The position numbers and the translations under genes were made by a program. A stretch of DNA of 64,000 bases. Source: Ruegeria marina. Lineage in GTDB: Bacteria; Pseudomonadota; Alphaproteobacteria; Rhodobacterales; Rhodobacteraceae. This document shows positions 18,771 to 28,728 of the stretch, one piece after another; position 1 is the stretch's first letter, and each line of letters opens with the position of its first letter. The notes beneath the pieces were generated by a model. The model was not told where the DNA came from, searched no databases, and saw nothing but the letters and a program-made list of their open reading frames with translations. The stretch covers positions 124,001 to 188,000 of the forward strand of contig NZ_FMZV01000006.1 of NCBI RefSeq assembly GCF_900101475.1, written 5' to 3'.

Positions 18771-20690
18771 ATGTCCTTGGGCAACGCACGCAACATCGCC
18801 TTCTGGGTCGTCCTGTTTCTGTTGATCCTCGCCCTGTTCAACCTGTTCAGCGGGTCGGGCGGAACATTGCAGAGCCAGGAAAAGACCTATTCCGAATTTG
18901 TCAGCGCCGTGGATGCGGGCAATGTGACCAAGGTAACCCTGGATGGGGAGCAGATCCGGTATCGGACAGCCGATGGCCGCGACTATGTCACGATCAAGCC
19001 GAGCGACGCCGAGGTTACGACTCTGCTCATCGACAAAGACATTCCGGTCCGGGCCGAGAAGCAGCAGCAATCCGGGTTCCAGTCTTTCCTGATCACGCTG
19101 TTGCCGTTCCTGCTGCTCATTGGCGTCTGGGTCTATTTCATGAACAGGATGCAGGGCGGCGGACGCGGTGGCGCCATGGGCTTTGGCAAGTCGCGCGCGA
19201 AACTGCTGACCGAAAAGCATGGCCGCGTGACATTTGATGACGTGGCGGGTATCGACGAGGCCAAGGAAGAACTGGAAGAGATCGTCGAATTCTTGCGTAA
19301 TCCGCAGAAATTCAGCCGCTTGGGCGGCAAGATCCCAAAGGGCGCGCTGCTGGTCGGCCCTCCGGGCACCGGCAAGACGTTGCTGGCGCGTGCGATTGCC
19401 GGTGAGGCAGGCGTGCCGTTTTTCACCATCTCGGGTTCGGATTTCGTGGAAATGTTCGTGGGTGTCGGTGCCTCCCGCGTGCGCGACATGTTCGAGCAGG
19501 CCAAGAAGAATGCGCCCTGTATCGTATTCATTGACGAGATCGACGCGGTGGGCCGCCATCGCGGCGCGGGTTATGGCGGGGGCAATGACGAGCGCGAACA
19601 GACCTTGAACCAGCTGCTGGTCGAGATGGACGGTTTCGAAGCCAACGAAGGAGTCATCATCCTGGCCGCCACCAACCGCAAGGACGTTCTGGACCCGGCG
19701 CTGCTGCGCCCGGGCCGGTTCGACCGCCAGGTCACCGTTGGCAATCCCGATATCAAGGGCCGCGAGAAGATCTTGGGCGTGCATGCGCGCAAGACCCCGC
19801 TGGGTCCGGATGTCGATCTGCGCATCATCGCGCGCGGCACACCGGGATTCTCGGGCGCCGATCTGGCCAACCTGGTGAACGAGGCGGCACTGATGGCCGC
19901 CCGCGTGGGCCGGCGCTTCGTGACCATGGAAGATTTCGAGAACGCCAAGGACAAGGTCATGATGGGGGCCGAACGCCGCTCGATGGTGCTCACCGCCGAT
20001 CAAAAGGAAAAGACCGCCTATCACGAAGCCGGTCACGCGGTTGTGGGTCTGGCTCTGCCGATGTGCGACCCGGTCTACAAGGCCACGATCATCCCGCGCG
20101 GCGGTGCGCTGGGCATGGTGGTCAGCCTGCCCGAGATGGACCGGCTGAACTGGCACCGCGACGAATGCCAGCAAAAACTGGCGATGACCATGGCGGGCAA
20201 GGCCGCTGAAATCCTCAAGTACGGCGAGGATCATGTGTCGAACGGGCCTGCGGGCGATATCCAGCAGGCCAGCCAACTGGCGCGTGCCATGGTGATGCGC
20301 TGGGGCATGTCCGACAAGGTGGGCAACATCGACTATGCCGAGGCGCACGAGGGTTACTCGGGCAACACGGCCGGCTTCTCGGTCTCGGCGCATACCAAGG
20401 AATTGATCGAGGAAGAGGTCAAGCGGTTCATCCAGGAAGGGTATGAGCGAGCTTACCAGATCCTGTCCGAGAAGCAGGAGGATTGGGAGCGTCTGGCTCA
20501 GGGCCTTCTGGAGTATGAAACCCTGACCGGGGACGAGATCAAGCGTGTCATGAGAGGCGAACCGCCTACGGCCGGTGATGACGGGGATGACAGCGCGGAC
20601 AAGGGCAATGCCGCAAGCGTGACGGCGATTCCCAAGACCAAACCGAAGTCGGCGCCGCGCGGCGGCATGGAGCCCGAGCCGACGGCCTGA
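18771..20690 (+). CDS. ftsH: ATP-dependent zinc metalloprotease FtsH
   Basis: A 639-residue membrane AAA+ protease that removes misassembled membrane proteins and regulators. Two N-terminal helices (about 9-27 and 103-123) flank a periplasmic loop. Walker A GPPGTGKT is at 196-203, followed by Walker B FIDEID, the second region of homology, and the zinc site HEAGH with His418, Glu419 and His422. The ATG has GGGAGA just upstream. A strong terminator follows. Confidence 0.98.
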   Translation: MSLGNARNIAFWVVLFLLILALFNLFSGSGGTLQSQEKTYSEFVSAVDAGNVTKVTLDGEQIRYRTADGRDYVTIKPSDAEVTTLLIDKDIPVRAEKQQQSGFQSFLITLLPFLLLIGVWVYFMNRMQGGGRGGAMGFGKSRAKLLTEKHGRVTFDDVAGIDEAKEELEEIVEFLRNPQKFSRLGGKIPKGALLVGPPGTGKTLLARAIAGEAGVPFFTISGSDFVEMFVGVGASRVRDMFEQAKKNAPCIVFIDEIDAVGRHRGAGYGGGNDEREQTLNQLLVEMDGFEANEGVIILAATNRKDVLDPALLRPGRFDRQVTVGNPDIKGREKILGVHARKTPLGPDVDLRIIARGTPGFSGADLANLVNEAALMAARVGRRFVTMEDFENAKDKVMMGAERRSMVLTADQKEKTAYHEAGHAVVGLALPMCDPVYKATIIPRGGALGMVVSLPEMDRLNWHRDECQQKLAMTMAGKAAEILKYGEDHVSNGPAGDIQQASQLARAMVMRWGMSDKVGNIDYAEAHEGYSGNTAGFSVSAHTKELIEEEVKRFIQEGYERAYQILSEKQEDWERLAQGLLEYETLTGDEIKRVMRGEPPTAGDDGDDSADKGNAASVTAIPKTKPKSAPRGGMEPEPTA

Positions 20691-20704
20691 TTTAGAGCAA
20701 AAGC

Positions 20705-20733
20705 AAAAGCCCGGCCCCGCCGGGCTTTTTTCT
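20705..20733 (+). terminator. Intrinsic terminator after ftsH
   Basis: AAAAGCCCGGC (20705-20715), loop CCC, GCCGGGCTTTTTT: a GC stem with a run of six T, 15 bases after the ftsH stop. Confidence 0.92.
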
Positions 20734-20804
20734 TTTCGGCTCTGGCCGCGCGGTCAAAAAGCAGTAAGTTCGGCCCGGCAATCACCCAAGGGAGCGTGAT
20801 CAGG

Positions 20805-21380
20805 ATGCCGGTGTTGAAGGACAGTGGGTTTTCGGGATGGGTGGAGTGGCTGGGTCATGTGCCTGCGGGCGCTTCGATCAGGGCACAACCCGTTTTGGAA
20901 CTGGATCTTGGATTTGAAGGTGTGCGGGGGGGACGCCATGCCGGGACCAATCGCGAGTCCTGTGTGCGGGTGCGCAACCTCTATCCCAGGGGGACCGAGA
21001 TCCGAAACGTCCGGCAACTCACCGTTCTGGCCGCAGAGGAACTTGAAGCCATCGCCGCGAAGATGGGGCTGGAGAAGCTGGACCCGGCGTTGCTGGGCGC
21101 GAATGTAGTGCTGCGCGGGATACCGGATTTCACGCATGTTCCGCCTTCGTCGCGCCTGCAATCGGCATCGGGCACAACGCTGACCGTGGACATGGAAAAC
21201 CGGCCCTGCGTTCTGCCCGGCCGCGAGATCGAGGCGGAAAAAGCCGGGCACGGCGCGGCCTTCAAACCGGCGGCCGAGGGGCGGCGCGGCGTCACGGCCT
21301 GGGTGGAAAGACCGGGAAGATTGACGATCGGCGATCAATTGACCCTGTTCATCCCCGACCAGCGGGGCTGGCGCCTGTAG
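20805..21380 (+). CDS. MOSC-domain protein
   Basis: A 191-residue protein resembling MOSC (molybdenum cofactor sulfurase C-terminal) domains. It has RHAGTNRESCVRVRNLYPRGTEIRNVRQLTVLAAEELEAI, then LGANVVLRGIPDF, a typical late MOSC motif with the LGANV/LRG pattern, then GTTLTVDMENRPCVLPGREI with the conserved Cys expected to carry sulfur. Such proteins handle sulfur or molybdopterin. The ATG at 20805 is chosen because GGGAG lies 10 bases before it; the GTG at 20796 is too close. It is a single gene between the ftsH terminator and fhs. Confidence 0.8.
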   Translation: MPVLKDSGFSGWVEWLGHVPAGASIRAQPVLELDLGFEGVRGGRHAGTNRESCVRVRNLYPRGTEIRNVRQLTVLAAEELEAIAAKMGLEKLDPALLGANVVLRGIPDFTHVPPSSRLQSASGTTLTVDMENRPCVLPGREIEAEKAGHGAAFKPAAEGRRGVTAWVERPGRLTIGDQLTLFIPDQRGWRL

Positions 21381-21509
21381 GGGTCTTCTGTTTCCGATCC
21401 GCGTCCGCCGAATTCGAGCGGCGACGTTTCACGTCGCGAATATGTCGGAATCCAGATCATGCCTGCCAATTTGCGACGCTAATGCTGTGCCCAAGCCCGG
21501 CGCGCGTAC

Positions 21510-21523
21510 GCCGGTATACCGGC
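21510..21523. promoter_or_regulatory. 14-bp perfect palindrome upstream of fhs
   Basis: GCCGGTATACCGGC lies 22 bases before the fhs ATG. It could be an operator or a leader hairpin. The fhs ribosome binding site itself is weak (GGGATC), so a nearby structure may matter for translation. No known factor is assigned. Confidence 0.4.
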
Positions 21524-21545
21524 ACACCAATCAGGGATCGTACCC

Positions 21546-23222
21546 ATGGCTTATAAATCCGACATCGAAATTGCCCGTGAGGCAAACAAGAAACCGATCC
21601 TTGAGATCGGCGCAAAGCTGGGTATCGCCAGCGAGGACCTGCTGCCCTATGGCCACGACAAGGCGAAGGTAAGCCAGAACTTCATCAACTCGGTACAGGA
21701 CCGCGAAAACGGCAAGCTGATCCTGGTAACCGCGATCAACCCGACACCGGCGGGCGAGGGCAAGACCACCACTACGGTGGGTCTGGGTGATGGCCTGAAC
21801 CGCATCGGCAAGAAGGCGATGATCTGTATTCGCGAAGCCTCGCTCGGGCCGAACTTCGGCATGAAAGGCGGCGCCGCTGGCGGCGGCTATGCTCAGATCG
21901 TTCCGATGGAAGAGATGAACCTCCATTTCACCGGCGACTTCCACGCGATCACCAGCGCGCACTCGCTGCTGTCGGCAATGATCGACAACCACATCTACTG
22001 GGGCAACGAGCAGGATATCGACACCCGCCGGGTGGCCTGGCGCCGGGTGGTGGACATGAACGATCGGGCGCTGCGCCAGATCACCTGTTCGCTGGGTGGT
22101 GTTTCCAACGGTTTCCCGCGTGAAGCAGGGTTTGACATTACCGTGGCCTCCGAGGTCATGGCGATCCTGTGCCTGGCCAACGACCTGAAGGACCTGGAAA
22201 AGCGTCTGGGCGACATCATCGTTGCCTATCGCCGCGACAAGTCCCCGGTTTACTGCCGCGACATCAAGGCCGAAGGCGCAATGACTGTCCTGCTCAAGGA
22301 CGCGATGCAGCCGAACCTGGTGCAGACGCTGGAAAACAACCCGGCCTTTGTCCATGGTGGCCCCTTCGCCAACATCGCGCATGGCTGTAACTCGGTCATC
22401 GCCACCAAGACCGCTCTGAAAGTTGCCGACTACGTCGTCACCGAGGCCGGTTTCGGTGCTGACCTGGGTGCCGAGAAGTTCATGAACATCAAGTGCCGCA
22501 AGGCGGGTATCGCCCCGTCCGCAGTGGTGATTGTTGCCACCGTGCGCGCGATGAAGATGAACGGCGGTGTGGCAAAGGCCGATCTGGGCGCCGAGAACAC
22601 TGCGGCCGTCAAGAAGGGTTGCGCCAACCTGGGCCGCCATATCGAGAACGTGAAATCCTTCGGCGTGCCGGTTGTGGTGGCGATCAACCACTTCGTCACC
22701 GATACCGAGGCGGAGATCCAGGAGGTCAAGGACTACTGCGCGACACATGGGGTCGAGGCGGTTCTGTCGCGGCACTGGGAACTGGGCTCGGAAGGGTCCG
22801 AGGAACTGGCCCGCAAGGTCGTGGCGCTGGCGGACTCGGGTGTTGGGATTTTCGCCCCGATCTATCCCGACGAGATGCCGCTGTTCGAGAAGATCGAGAC
22901 CATCGCCAAGCGCATCTATCGCGCTGACGAGGTCCTCGCGGATTCCAAGATCCGTGGCCAGCTGAAGGAGTGGGAAGCAGCCGGATATGGCAACCTGCCG
23001 GTCTGCATGGCCAAGACCCAGTACAGCTTCTCGACCGACCCGAATCTGCGTGGCGCGCCCACCGGCCATTCGGTGCCGGTACGCGAGGTGCGCCTGAGCG
23101 CCGGTGCCGGGTTCATCGTGGTGGTGTGCGGTGAGATCATGACCATGCCCGGCCTGCCCAAGAAGCCGGCTGCGGAAACGATCCGCCTTAATGACGCAGG
23201 CCAGATCGAAGGCTTGTTCTGA
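21546..23222 (+). CDS. fhs: Formate-tetrahydrofolate ligase
   Basis: A 558-residue enzyme that makes 10-formyl-THF from formate, THF and ATP. The P-loop region [18 protein letters not shown] is near residues 65-82, followed by [35 protein letters not shown], a hallmark of the family. In Roseobacters it feeds one-carbon units from methylated compounds into folate. The chorismate mutase gene and folD follow on the same strand, and FolD uses its product. Confidence 0.97.
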   Translation: MAYKSDIEIAREANKKPILEIGAKLGIASEDLLPYGHDKAKVSQNFINSVQDRENGKLILVTAINPTPAGEGKTTTTVGLGDGLNRIGKKAMICIREASLGPNFGMKGGAAGGGYAQIVPMEEMNLHFTGDFHAITSAHSLLSAMIDNHIYWGNEQDIDTRRVAWRRVVDMNDRALRQITCSLGGVSNGFPREAGFDITVASEVMAILCLANDLKDLEKRLGDIIVAYRRDKSPVYCRDIKAEGAMTVLLKDAMQPNLVQTLENNPAFVHGGPFANIAHGCNSVIATKTALKVADYVVTEAGFGADLGAEKFMNIKCRKAGIAPSAVVIVATVRAMKMNGGVAKADLGAENTAAVKKGCANLGRHIENVKSFGVPVVVAINHFVTDTEAEIQEVKDYCATHGVEAVLSRHWELGSEGSEELARKVVALADSGVGIFAPIYPDEMPLFEKIETIAKRIYRADEVLADSKIRGQLKEWEAAGYGNLPVCMAKTQYSFSTDPNLRGAPTGHSVPVREVRLSAGAGFIVVVCGEIMTMPGLPKKPAAETIRLNDAGQIEGLF

Positions 23223-23242
23223 GCCGCCGATTGGGTCAACTC

Positions 23243-23266
23243 GTGGCCCGGGATCACCCGGGCCAC
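23243..23266 (+). promoter_or_regulatory. Strong hairpin abutting the chorismate mutase ribosome binding site
   Basis: GTGGCCCGGG (23243-23252), loop ATCA, CCCGGGCCAC (23257-23266): a perfect 10-bp GC stem. AGGAG (23268-23272) begins two bases after it and the ATG is at 23278. No T run follows, so it is not a simple terminator. It may protect the upstream fhs mRNA end, or set the level of chorismate mutase translation. Confidence 0.6.
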
Positions 23267-23277
23267 AGGAGTTTCGA

Positions 23278-23583
23278 ATGCAGCCTCTGACACCACCGGA
23301 ACGATGCAGGTCGATGTTGGATCTCAGGTGCGAGATCGACAAGTTCGACAGGCAATTGGTGGAAATGCTTACCCGGCGCGCGGCCTATATTGACCGGGCA
23401 GCCGAGTTGAAACCGGACGAGGGGCTGCCGGCCCGTATCCCGGAACGTGTCGAGGCCGTGGTGCAAAACGTGCGTGCCGAATCGCTGCTGACCGGGTTGG
23501 ACCCGGATTTGGCGGAAAGGCTTTGGCGCATTCTGATTGACTGGTCCATCGCCCGCGAAGAGCGGGTGCTTGGAGCCGCTTGA
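23278..23583 (+). CDS. Chorismate mutase, AroQ type
   Basis: A 101-residue single-domain protein. LRCEIDKFDRQLVEMLTRRAAYIDRAAELK is the first helix of AroQ chorismate mutases, with the Arg residues of LRCEID and of RAAYIDR and the Lys of AELK at the active-site places. IPERVEAVV supplies the second-helix Arg/Glu, and LAERLWRILIDWSIAREE the third helix. It would convert chorismate to prephenate. The ATG at 23278 has AGGAG spaced correctly; the frame upstream runs inside fhs. Its place between fhs and folD is unexpected for an aromatic pathway gene. Confidence 0.85.
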   Translation: MQPLTPPERCRSMLDLRCEIDKFDRQLVEMLTRRAAYIDRAAELKPDEGLPARIPERVEAVVQNVRAESLLTGLDPDLAERLWRILIDWSIAREERVLGAA

Positions 23584-23626
23584 GGGGCCGAACGGCCCTG
23601 TTTCGTTTTAGGGAAAGGGACCAAGG

Positions 23627-24517
23627 ATGGTAGCCAAAGTCATCGATGGAAAGGCCTTTGCGGCCAACGTGCGTGCGCAGGTGGCCGATCATGTCGCCAG
23701 TCTGAAAAAGACCAACGGAATCACTCCCGGTCTCGCCGTCGTGCTGGTGGGCGAAGATCCGGCCAGCCAAGTCTATGTCCGTTCCAAGGGCAAGCAAACG
23801 GTCGAGGTCGGCATGAATTCCTACGAGCACAAGCTCGATGCGTCGACTTCCGAGGAGGATCTGCTGGCTCTGGTCGACCGGCTCAACAATGATCCGGACG
23901 TGCATGGCATCCTGGTTCAATTGCCGCTGCCCAAGCACCTGAACGAGGATCTGGTGATCAACTCCATCGATCCGGCCAAGGATGTGGACGGGTTTCATAT
24001 CTCTAACGTGGGGCTGCTGGGAACGGGGCAGAAAAGCATGGTGCCCTGTACCCCGCTGGGCTGCCTGATGATGCTGCGCAACCACCACGGTTCGCTCAGC
24101 GGTATGGACGCGGTGGTGATTGGCCGGTCGAATATCGTCGGAAAGCCCATGGCCCAGTTGCTGCTGGGGGACAGTTGCACGGTGACCATCGCACATTCGC
24201 GCACCAAGGACCTGCCGGATGTCGTGCGTCGAGCCGATATCGTGGTGGCCGCGGTGGGACGCCCCGAAATGGTGCCCGGCGACTGGATCAAGCCGGGCGC
24301 GACAGTGATCGACGTGGGCATCAACCGGATCGAGCGAGACGGCAAGAATGTGCTGGTGGGTGACGTACACTACGAAAGCGCCGCGCAGACCGCAGGAGCG
24401 ATCACACCCGTGCCGGGCGGGGTTGGCCCGATGACCATTGCTTGTCTCCTGGCAAACACCCTGACAGCCTGCTGCCGGGCCAACGGACTGCCCGAACCCG
24501 AAGGGTTGACGGCCTGA
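23627..24517 (+). CDS. folD: Methylenetetrahydrofolate dehydrogenase / cyclohydrolase FolD
   Basis: A 296-residue bifunctional enzyme that interconverts methylene-, methenyl- and 10-formyl-THF. The catalytic Lys lies in [24 protein letters not shown] and the Rossmann segment [17 protein letters not shown] are typical, and [15 protein letters not shown] closes the protein. It works directly with Fhs upstream. A terminator follows the stop. Confidence 0.97.
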   Translation: MVAKVIDGKAFAANVRAQVADHVASLKKTNGITPGLAVVLVGEDPASQVYVRSKGKQTVEVGMNSYEHKLDASTSEEDLLALVDRLNNDPDVHGILVQLPLPKHLNEDLVINSIDPAKDVDGFHISNVGLLGTGQKSMVPCTPLGCLMMLRNHHGSLSGMDAVVIGRSNIVGKPMAQLLLGDSCTVTIAHSRTKDLPDVVRRADIVVAAVGRPEMVPGDWIKPGATVIDVGINRIERDGKNVLVGDVHYESAAQTAGAITPVPGGVGPMTIACLLANTLTACCRANGLPEPEGLTA

Positions 24518-24545
24518 CGGCAATTGCGGACGGCTGATTTCAAGG

Positions 24546-24573
24546 CGGGGCCACTGCGGCCCCGTCTTTGTTT
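24546..24573 (+). terminator. Intrinsic terminator after folD
   Basis: CGGGGCC (24546-24552), loop ACTGC, GGCCCCG (24558-24564), then a T-rich tract (tctttgttt). It ends the fhs-chorismate mutase-folD transcript. Confidence 0.82.
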
Positions 24574-24771
24574 CGGAAACACCCTGCTCTTGTCGGTTCC
24601 CAAAAGACTGAACAATATCCGTATACTAACAGGAGCCAGATCACGCTTACCTGCATCGGTTCCAGAATTTCAAAGGATTTTGGGCGCTGAAGTGCTGCAA
24701 GGGTTTGAGGCTTGGGTAACTCTGCTATATGACGTTACTCTGCGTCAATTTTTTCCCAAGCCAATCCGTTC

Positions 24772-25521
24772 ATGTTCGCCAGGATCAGATCTTTTCTCGT
24801 CAGCGACAACATAAGCATTCTCGCGCCGTCGCTTCTTTTTCTGTCGCTGCTGGCGACAATCGCCAATCCTTTCGGCGCGACAGGGATGTCCTTTGCCGGC
24901 CGCTTGCTGTTCTGGCTTCTGGTTCTGTGCGTGGCAGCGCTGGTTGTCTGCTTTAGCTGCCTGATGGTGGACCGCCATGCAGCGCATGTGCGCCAGGGCA
25001 TCAGGGATGGCCTGATCGTGGCTGCGATAACGATCCTGTTCACGCCAGCCTTGTGGCTTTTGATCCACTTGATCGCCATGCCTGCACCAGCGGACAGACC
25101 AGACGCCTGGAGCATGACGCGCTATGGAACGATTTTCGCCTCGGGCCTCCTGATTGTCCGGCGTGGAATCGCATGGGGCGGTCCGAAGGTCCATGAAACG
25201 AATCCGGAACTGCCTCGTATTTACAAGCGACTGCCCGAAGCGTGCTCTGCGCAGATATTGCGCCTGACGGTGCGTGATCATTTCGTGGACGTGATCACGA
25301 CAGAGGGGGTGCATACCATCCGATTGCGATTTGCCGACGCCATAGACGAAATGCACCCGGTGCGCGGGCATTGCACGCATCGGTCCCATTGGGTGACCGA
25401 GGCCGCGATCGAAAGCATCGAACGCAGTGCCGGCAAGATCCAGATCCGGCTGAGCAACGGCGACCTTGTTCCGGTCAGCCGAAAATACCGCCCCACGCTC
25501 GAAAAGGCGGAGATCATCTAG
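24772..25521 (+). CDS. Membrane-anchored LytTR-type DNA-binding protein
   Basis: A 249-residue protein with an N-terminal membrane part of four hydrophobic segments (about 15-35, 42-65, 80-100, 115-130) and a C-terminal LytTR-like domain (about 155-249). The latter shows AQILRLTVRDHFVDVITTEGVHTIRLRFADAI, HCTHRSHWV and LSNGDLVPVSRKYRPTLEK, the pattern of LytTR beta-sheet DNA binders. It should be a one-component regulator that binds DNA from the membrane. No histidine kinase or receiver is adjacent. A target is not visible; self-control is possible. Confidence 0.8.
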   Translation: MFARIRSFLVSDNISILAPSLLFLSLLATIANPFGATGMSFAGRLLFWLLVLCVAALVVCFSCLMVDRHAAHVRQGIRDGLIVAAITILFTPALWLLIHLIAMPAPADRPDAWSMTRYGTIFASGLLIVRRGIAWGGPKVHETNPELPRIYKRLPEACSAQILRLTVRDHFVDVITTEGVHTIRLRFADAIDEMHPVRGHCTHRSHWVTEAAIESIERSAGKIQIRLSNGDLVPVSRKYRPTLEKAEII

Positions 25522-25548
25522 CGCCGTTGGAGGTATAGCGGGCAACCC

Positions 25549-26211
25549 TTAGCGGGGCATCGGCACTGCGCAGGGGCTGGGGCCCGTCAGGATCGCCCGT
25601 GCCTCGGAGGCCATCAAGCCTGCCAGCAGCGGGTCGTGGCTGCGCAGGCCGCCAGTGTAGGTGCCGTAGGCGGGCATCACGATCCGCGCGCTGTCCACGA
25701 GAAATGCCGGGCGCGAAATCATGCGGCCTCGCAGGCGAAGACTGGCCTTGGGGTGATAGTGCCCGGATATTTCTTCGCTGGCGGCCGGATCGGCAATGTG
25801 GCGGAACGTCAGCGGTCCGACCCGGAGATCTTGCAAGTGAGTGCCGCCGATCCCCACCGGTCCCGGATCGTGATTGCCTTCGATCCAGATCCACTTCCGC
25901 CCTGCCTGCAGTGTAGCGATGCGCAGACGCGCATCTTCCGGCAGGGCTATTGCGGCTTCGCGGTCATCGAAACTGTCTCCAAGACAGACAACCGTTTCTG
26001 GCGCCGTGTGGTTCAGGTCATGCGCCAACCGGTCGAGCGTATCGGCGACCTCGTAGGGCGGCAGTGCCGCGCCGCCACGCCGTGCGATGCGCTCGGATTT
26101 GCCGAGGTGCAGGTCGGAAACGCACAAGAGGCGCTGCGCGCGCCACCAGAGCGCGCCTGATCCAAGTGCCGTCAACCGCTGCCCGGCAAAGGTGAAATCG
26201 CAACCGTTCAT
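25549..26211 (-). CDS. pdeM: Ligase-associated DNA damage response endonuclease PdeM
   Basis: A 220-residue calcineurin-like phosphoesterase. Metal-binding motifs are visible: VSDLHLGKSE, CLGDSFDD, EGNHDPG and SGHYHPKA. The family is named for its linkage to an ATP-dependent DNA ligase and a DEXH helicase in a DNA damage module; the helicase is directly upstream. The ATG at 26211 (MNGCDFTF) fits the family start; a TTG at 26256 overlapping the helicase stop (TTGA) is the alternative and would give 15 more residues. Confidence 0.88.
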   Translation of the reverse strand: MNGCDFTFAGQRLTALGSGALWWRAQRLLCVSDLHLGKSERIARRGGAALPPYEVADTLDRLAHDLNHTAPETVVCLGDSFDDREAAIALPEDARLRIATLQAGRKWIWIEGNHDPGPVGIGGTHLQDLRVGPLTFRHIADPAASEEISGHYHPKASLRLRGRMISRPAFLVDSARIVMPAYGTYTGGLRSHDPLLAGLMASEARAILTGPSPCAVPMPR

Positions 26212-26252
26212 GTTGTGTTCTTTGCGCGTTCGCGCGATCGGTGCAAGCCCCT

Positions 26253-28661
26253 TCAACCGAGAACCCCTGCCACGGACAGAAGGCGCGCACTTTCCTCGGC
26301 CAGCAGACGTTCTTCGGCCGAGCCCTTGACCGGAACCTTGCCCACTTCGAGAAACAGAGGCGCCGCCAAGGGCGTCACCCGGTCAAGCCGCACGAGGTCG
26401 ATCCTGTCACCCACGCGCGCGATCAATTCTTCGATACGGCCGAAATCGACCAGACCGCGCATGGCCTCTTCTCGGGTGATCCCCAGCATGAGGTGGTCAG
26501 GGTCGTATTTCAGCAGGGTATCGTAGAGAATATCGGAACTGAAGGTCGCTTGCCGCCCGGTCTTTCGCTGGCCGCCCTGATTGCGCTCGATAAGCCCGGC
26601 GATGGTGGCCGAGGCGCGAAAGGTGCGTTTCATCACCGCATTGCCTGCCAGCCACTGGTCCAGCCCGTCGCGCAGGCTGTCGATGTGAAACAGGGGCGCA
26701 GGATCGGCAAGCGCATCCAGCCCCCAGATCAGGATCGCGTAGTCGGTCGCAACAAAACCGAGAGGGTTGAGGCCCATTTCCTCCATCCGTTTCGTCAGCA
26801 GAAGGCCCAAAGTCTGCATCGCATTGCGTCCGGCAAACCCGTAGAAGCAGACATGTTCCAGCCCGTCATGCGGAAAGCTCTCGATCAGCAACCGCCCCTG
26901 TTCGGGCAGGCGCGAGATTTGCCGTTGCAAGGCCAGCCAGTCGGCCGTGTGGCCGGGCAGTTGTGGCCAGTCCGGTTGCGAGAACATGTTCAGGATCCGC
27001 GCGCTCAGTTGCGTTGAGGTCGCGAATTTCGTGCCCATGAAGGTTGCGATCTTTGGTTTCCTGTCAGCGCGGCGAGTGACCTCGACCGTCATGTCCCGCA
27101 TACCCTCGTAGCGGACGATTTGGCCGCCGATCAGGAATGTGTCTCCCGGAGTCAGAGACGCGGCAAAGCCTTCCTCGATCTCGCCCAGCGGCTTGCCGCC
27201 GCGATTGCGCCTTAGGCGGACCTTGAGCGTGTCGGTGTTCTGAATGGTGCCGATGTTCTGGCGGATGCGCTGGGCGCTGCGCGGATCGCGCAGCTGCCAA
27301 CGCCCATCCGGGCGCTGCAACAGGCGCTGCCAGCGATCATAGGCGCGCAGGGCGTACCCGCCAGTGGCGCAGAAATCGAGGCAGGCGTCGAATTCTGCGC
27401 GCGACAGAGCGGCGTAAGGGCCGGCGGTGGTCATCTCGGCAAACAGCACGTCCGCCTGAAAACCCCCGGCACAAGCGGCGATCAGGATGTGCTGGCAGAG
27501 CACGTCACGCGGCCCCCTGCCGCGCGGTTCACCATCCAGTTCATGCGCCTTGACCGCTTCGAGCGCGGCCATGCATTCGACCACCTCGAACCGGTTGGCG
27601 GGAACCAGCAGCGCCTTGGAGGGCGCGTTATACCTATGATTGGCCCGCCCGATCCGCTGCACCAGCCGCTTGACGTTCTTGGGCGCGCCGATCTGGATCA
27701 CCAGATCCACATCACCCCAGTCGATACCCAGATCGAGACTGCCCGTACAGACGACAGCGCGCAACTCACCCCGCACCATCGCCGCCTCGACCCGCTCTCG
27801 CTGTACCCGGTCCAGGCTGCCGTGGTGGATGCCGATGGGAAGGCCCTCATCATTCGCAAGCCACAGGTTGTGAAAGAAGATCTCGGCCTGGGCGCGGGTG
27901 TTGTGAAAGATCAGGGTGGTCTTGTGACGCCGGATCTGATCGAGCACGGCCGGCACGGCATAGGCAGCGCCGCCGCCCGACCACGGCGGCATCTCGGCGG
28001 TGTCGAGCATGGAAATGTCGGGGTCTGGTCCCGGATCTGCCAGCAAGATCTCGCAGGGATCGGGGTGCCGGGCCAGGAACCGGGCGATTTCGGCGGGGTC
28101 CTCCACCGTGGCGGACAACCCGACCCGGCGCAGATCGGGGCAGAGCGTTTGCAGCCGGGCCAGCGCCAGCATCAGCTGGTCGCCCCGCTTGCTTTCGGCG
28201 AGGGCGTGAATTTCGTCGACCACCACTCGTCGCAGCCCGGCAAACATATGCGGCGCGTCCTCGTAGGAAGTCAGCAACGCCAGGCTTTCCGGTGTTGTCA
28301 GCAGAATATGCGGCGGGTCGGCACGCTGACGTTTCTTTTGCGTGGCCGAGGTATCGCCGGTCCGGTCCTCGATCCGGATCGGCAGGCCGATGTCCTCGAC
28401 CGGGGTGCGCAGGTTACGCTTTATGTCTGCGGCCAGCGCCTTGAGCGGCGAGACATAGAGCGTGTGCAGCCCCTGGTGGTTGCCGTCGGCCAGGTCCGCA
28501 AGCGAAGGCAGAAAGCCCGCCATGGTCTTGCCGCCGCCCGTCGGCGCGATCAGCAGGGTTGCCGGGGCAGCGGCACGTTCGAACATGGCCCGCTGGTGCG
28601 GGTGGATGGACCAGCCCTTGGCGGCGAACCAGTTGGTGATCGGGGCGGGGATTTCCGACAT
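26253..28661 (-). CDS. Ligase-associated DEXH-box DNA helicase (Lhr-type)
   Basis: An 802-residue superfamily 2 helicase. Walker A APTGGGKT is at residues 39-46, followed by LYVSPLKALAADI, TTPESLALL, VVDEIHAL and LSATVEDP; the second RecA domain has IFHNTRAQAEIFFHNL, HHGSLDRVQRERVE and QRIGRANHR. A long C-terminal region (about 370-800) matches the ligase-associated Lhr subfamily. It probably unwinds damaged DNA ahead of PdeM. The partner ATP-dependent ligase and MBL exonuclease genes are not in this window. Confidence 0.92.
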   Translation of the reverse strand: MSEIPAPITNWFAAKGWSIHPHQRAMFERAAAPATLLIAPTGGGKTMAGFLPSLADLADGNHQGLHTLYVSPLKALAADIKRNLRTPVEDIGLPIRIEDRTGDTSATQKKRQRADPPHILLTTPESLALLTSYEDAPHMFAGLRRVVVDEIHALAESKRGDQLMLALARLQTLCPDLRRVGLSATVEDPAEIARFLARHPDPCEILLADPGPDPDISMLDTAEMPPWSGGGAAYAVPAVLDQIRRHKTTLIFHNTRAQAEIFFHNLWLANDEGLPIGIHHGSLDRVQRERVEAAMVRGELRAVVCTGSLDLGIDWGDVDLVIQIGAPKNVKRLVQRIGRANHRYNAPSKALLVPANRFEVVECMAALEAVKAHELDGEPRGRGPRDVLCQHILIAACAGGFQADVLFAEMTTAGPYAALSRAEFDACLDFCATGGYALRAYDRWQRLLQRPDGRWQLRDPRSAQRIRQNIGTIQNTDTLKVRLRRNRGGKPLGEIEEGFAASLTPGDTFLIGGQIVRYEGMRDMTVEVTRRADRKPKIATFMGTKFATSTQLSARILNMFSQPDWPQLPGHTADWLALQRQISRLPEQGRLLIESFPHDGLEHVCFYGFAGRNAMQTLGLLLTKRMEEMGLNPLGFVATDYAILIWGLDALADPAPLFHIDSLRDGLDQWLAGNAVMKRTFRASATIAGLIERNQGGQRKTGRQATFSSDILYDTLLKYDPDHLMLGITREEAMRGLVDFGRIEELIARVGDRIDLVRLDRVTPLAAPLFLEVGKVPVKGSAEERLLAEESARLLSVAGVLG

Positions 28662-28728
28662 GGCGAGACATTAGCACGGGCCGCGCCGGAGGAAAGGGGC
28701 GCAAGGATCCGCGCGTGCCGGTATGGTT

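Noticed and set aside
18687-20393. A 568-codon open frame antisense to ftsH
   Set aside because: FtsH motifs on the plus strand are complete; the antisense product has no family pattern.
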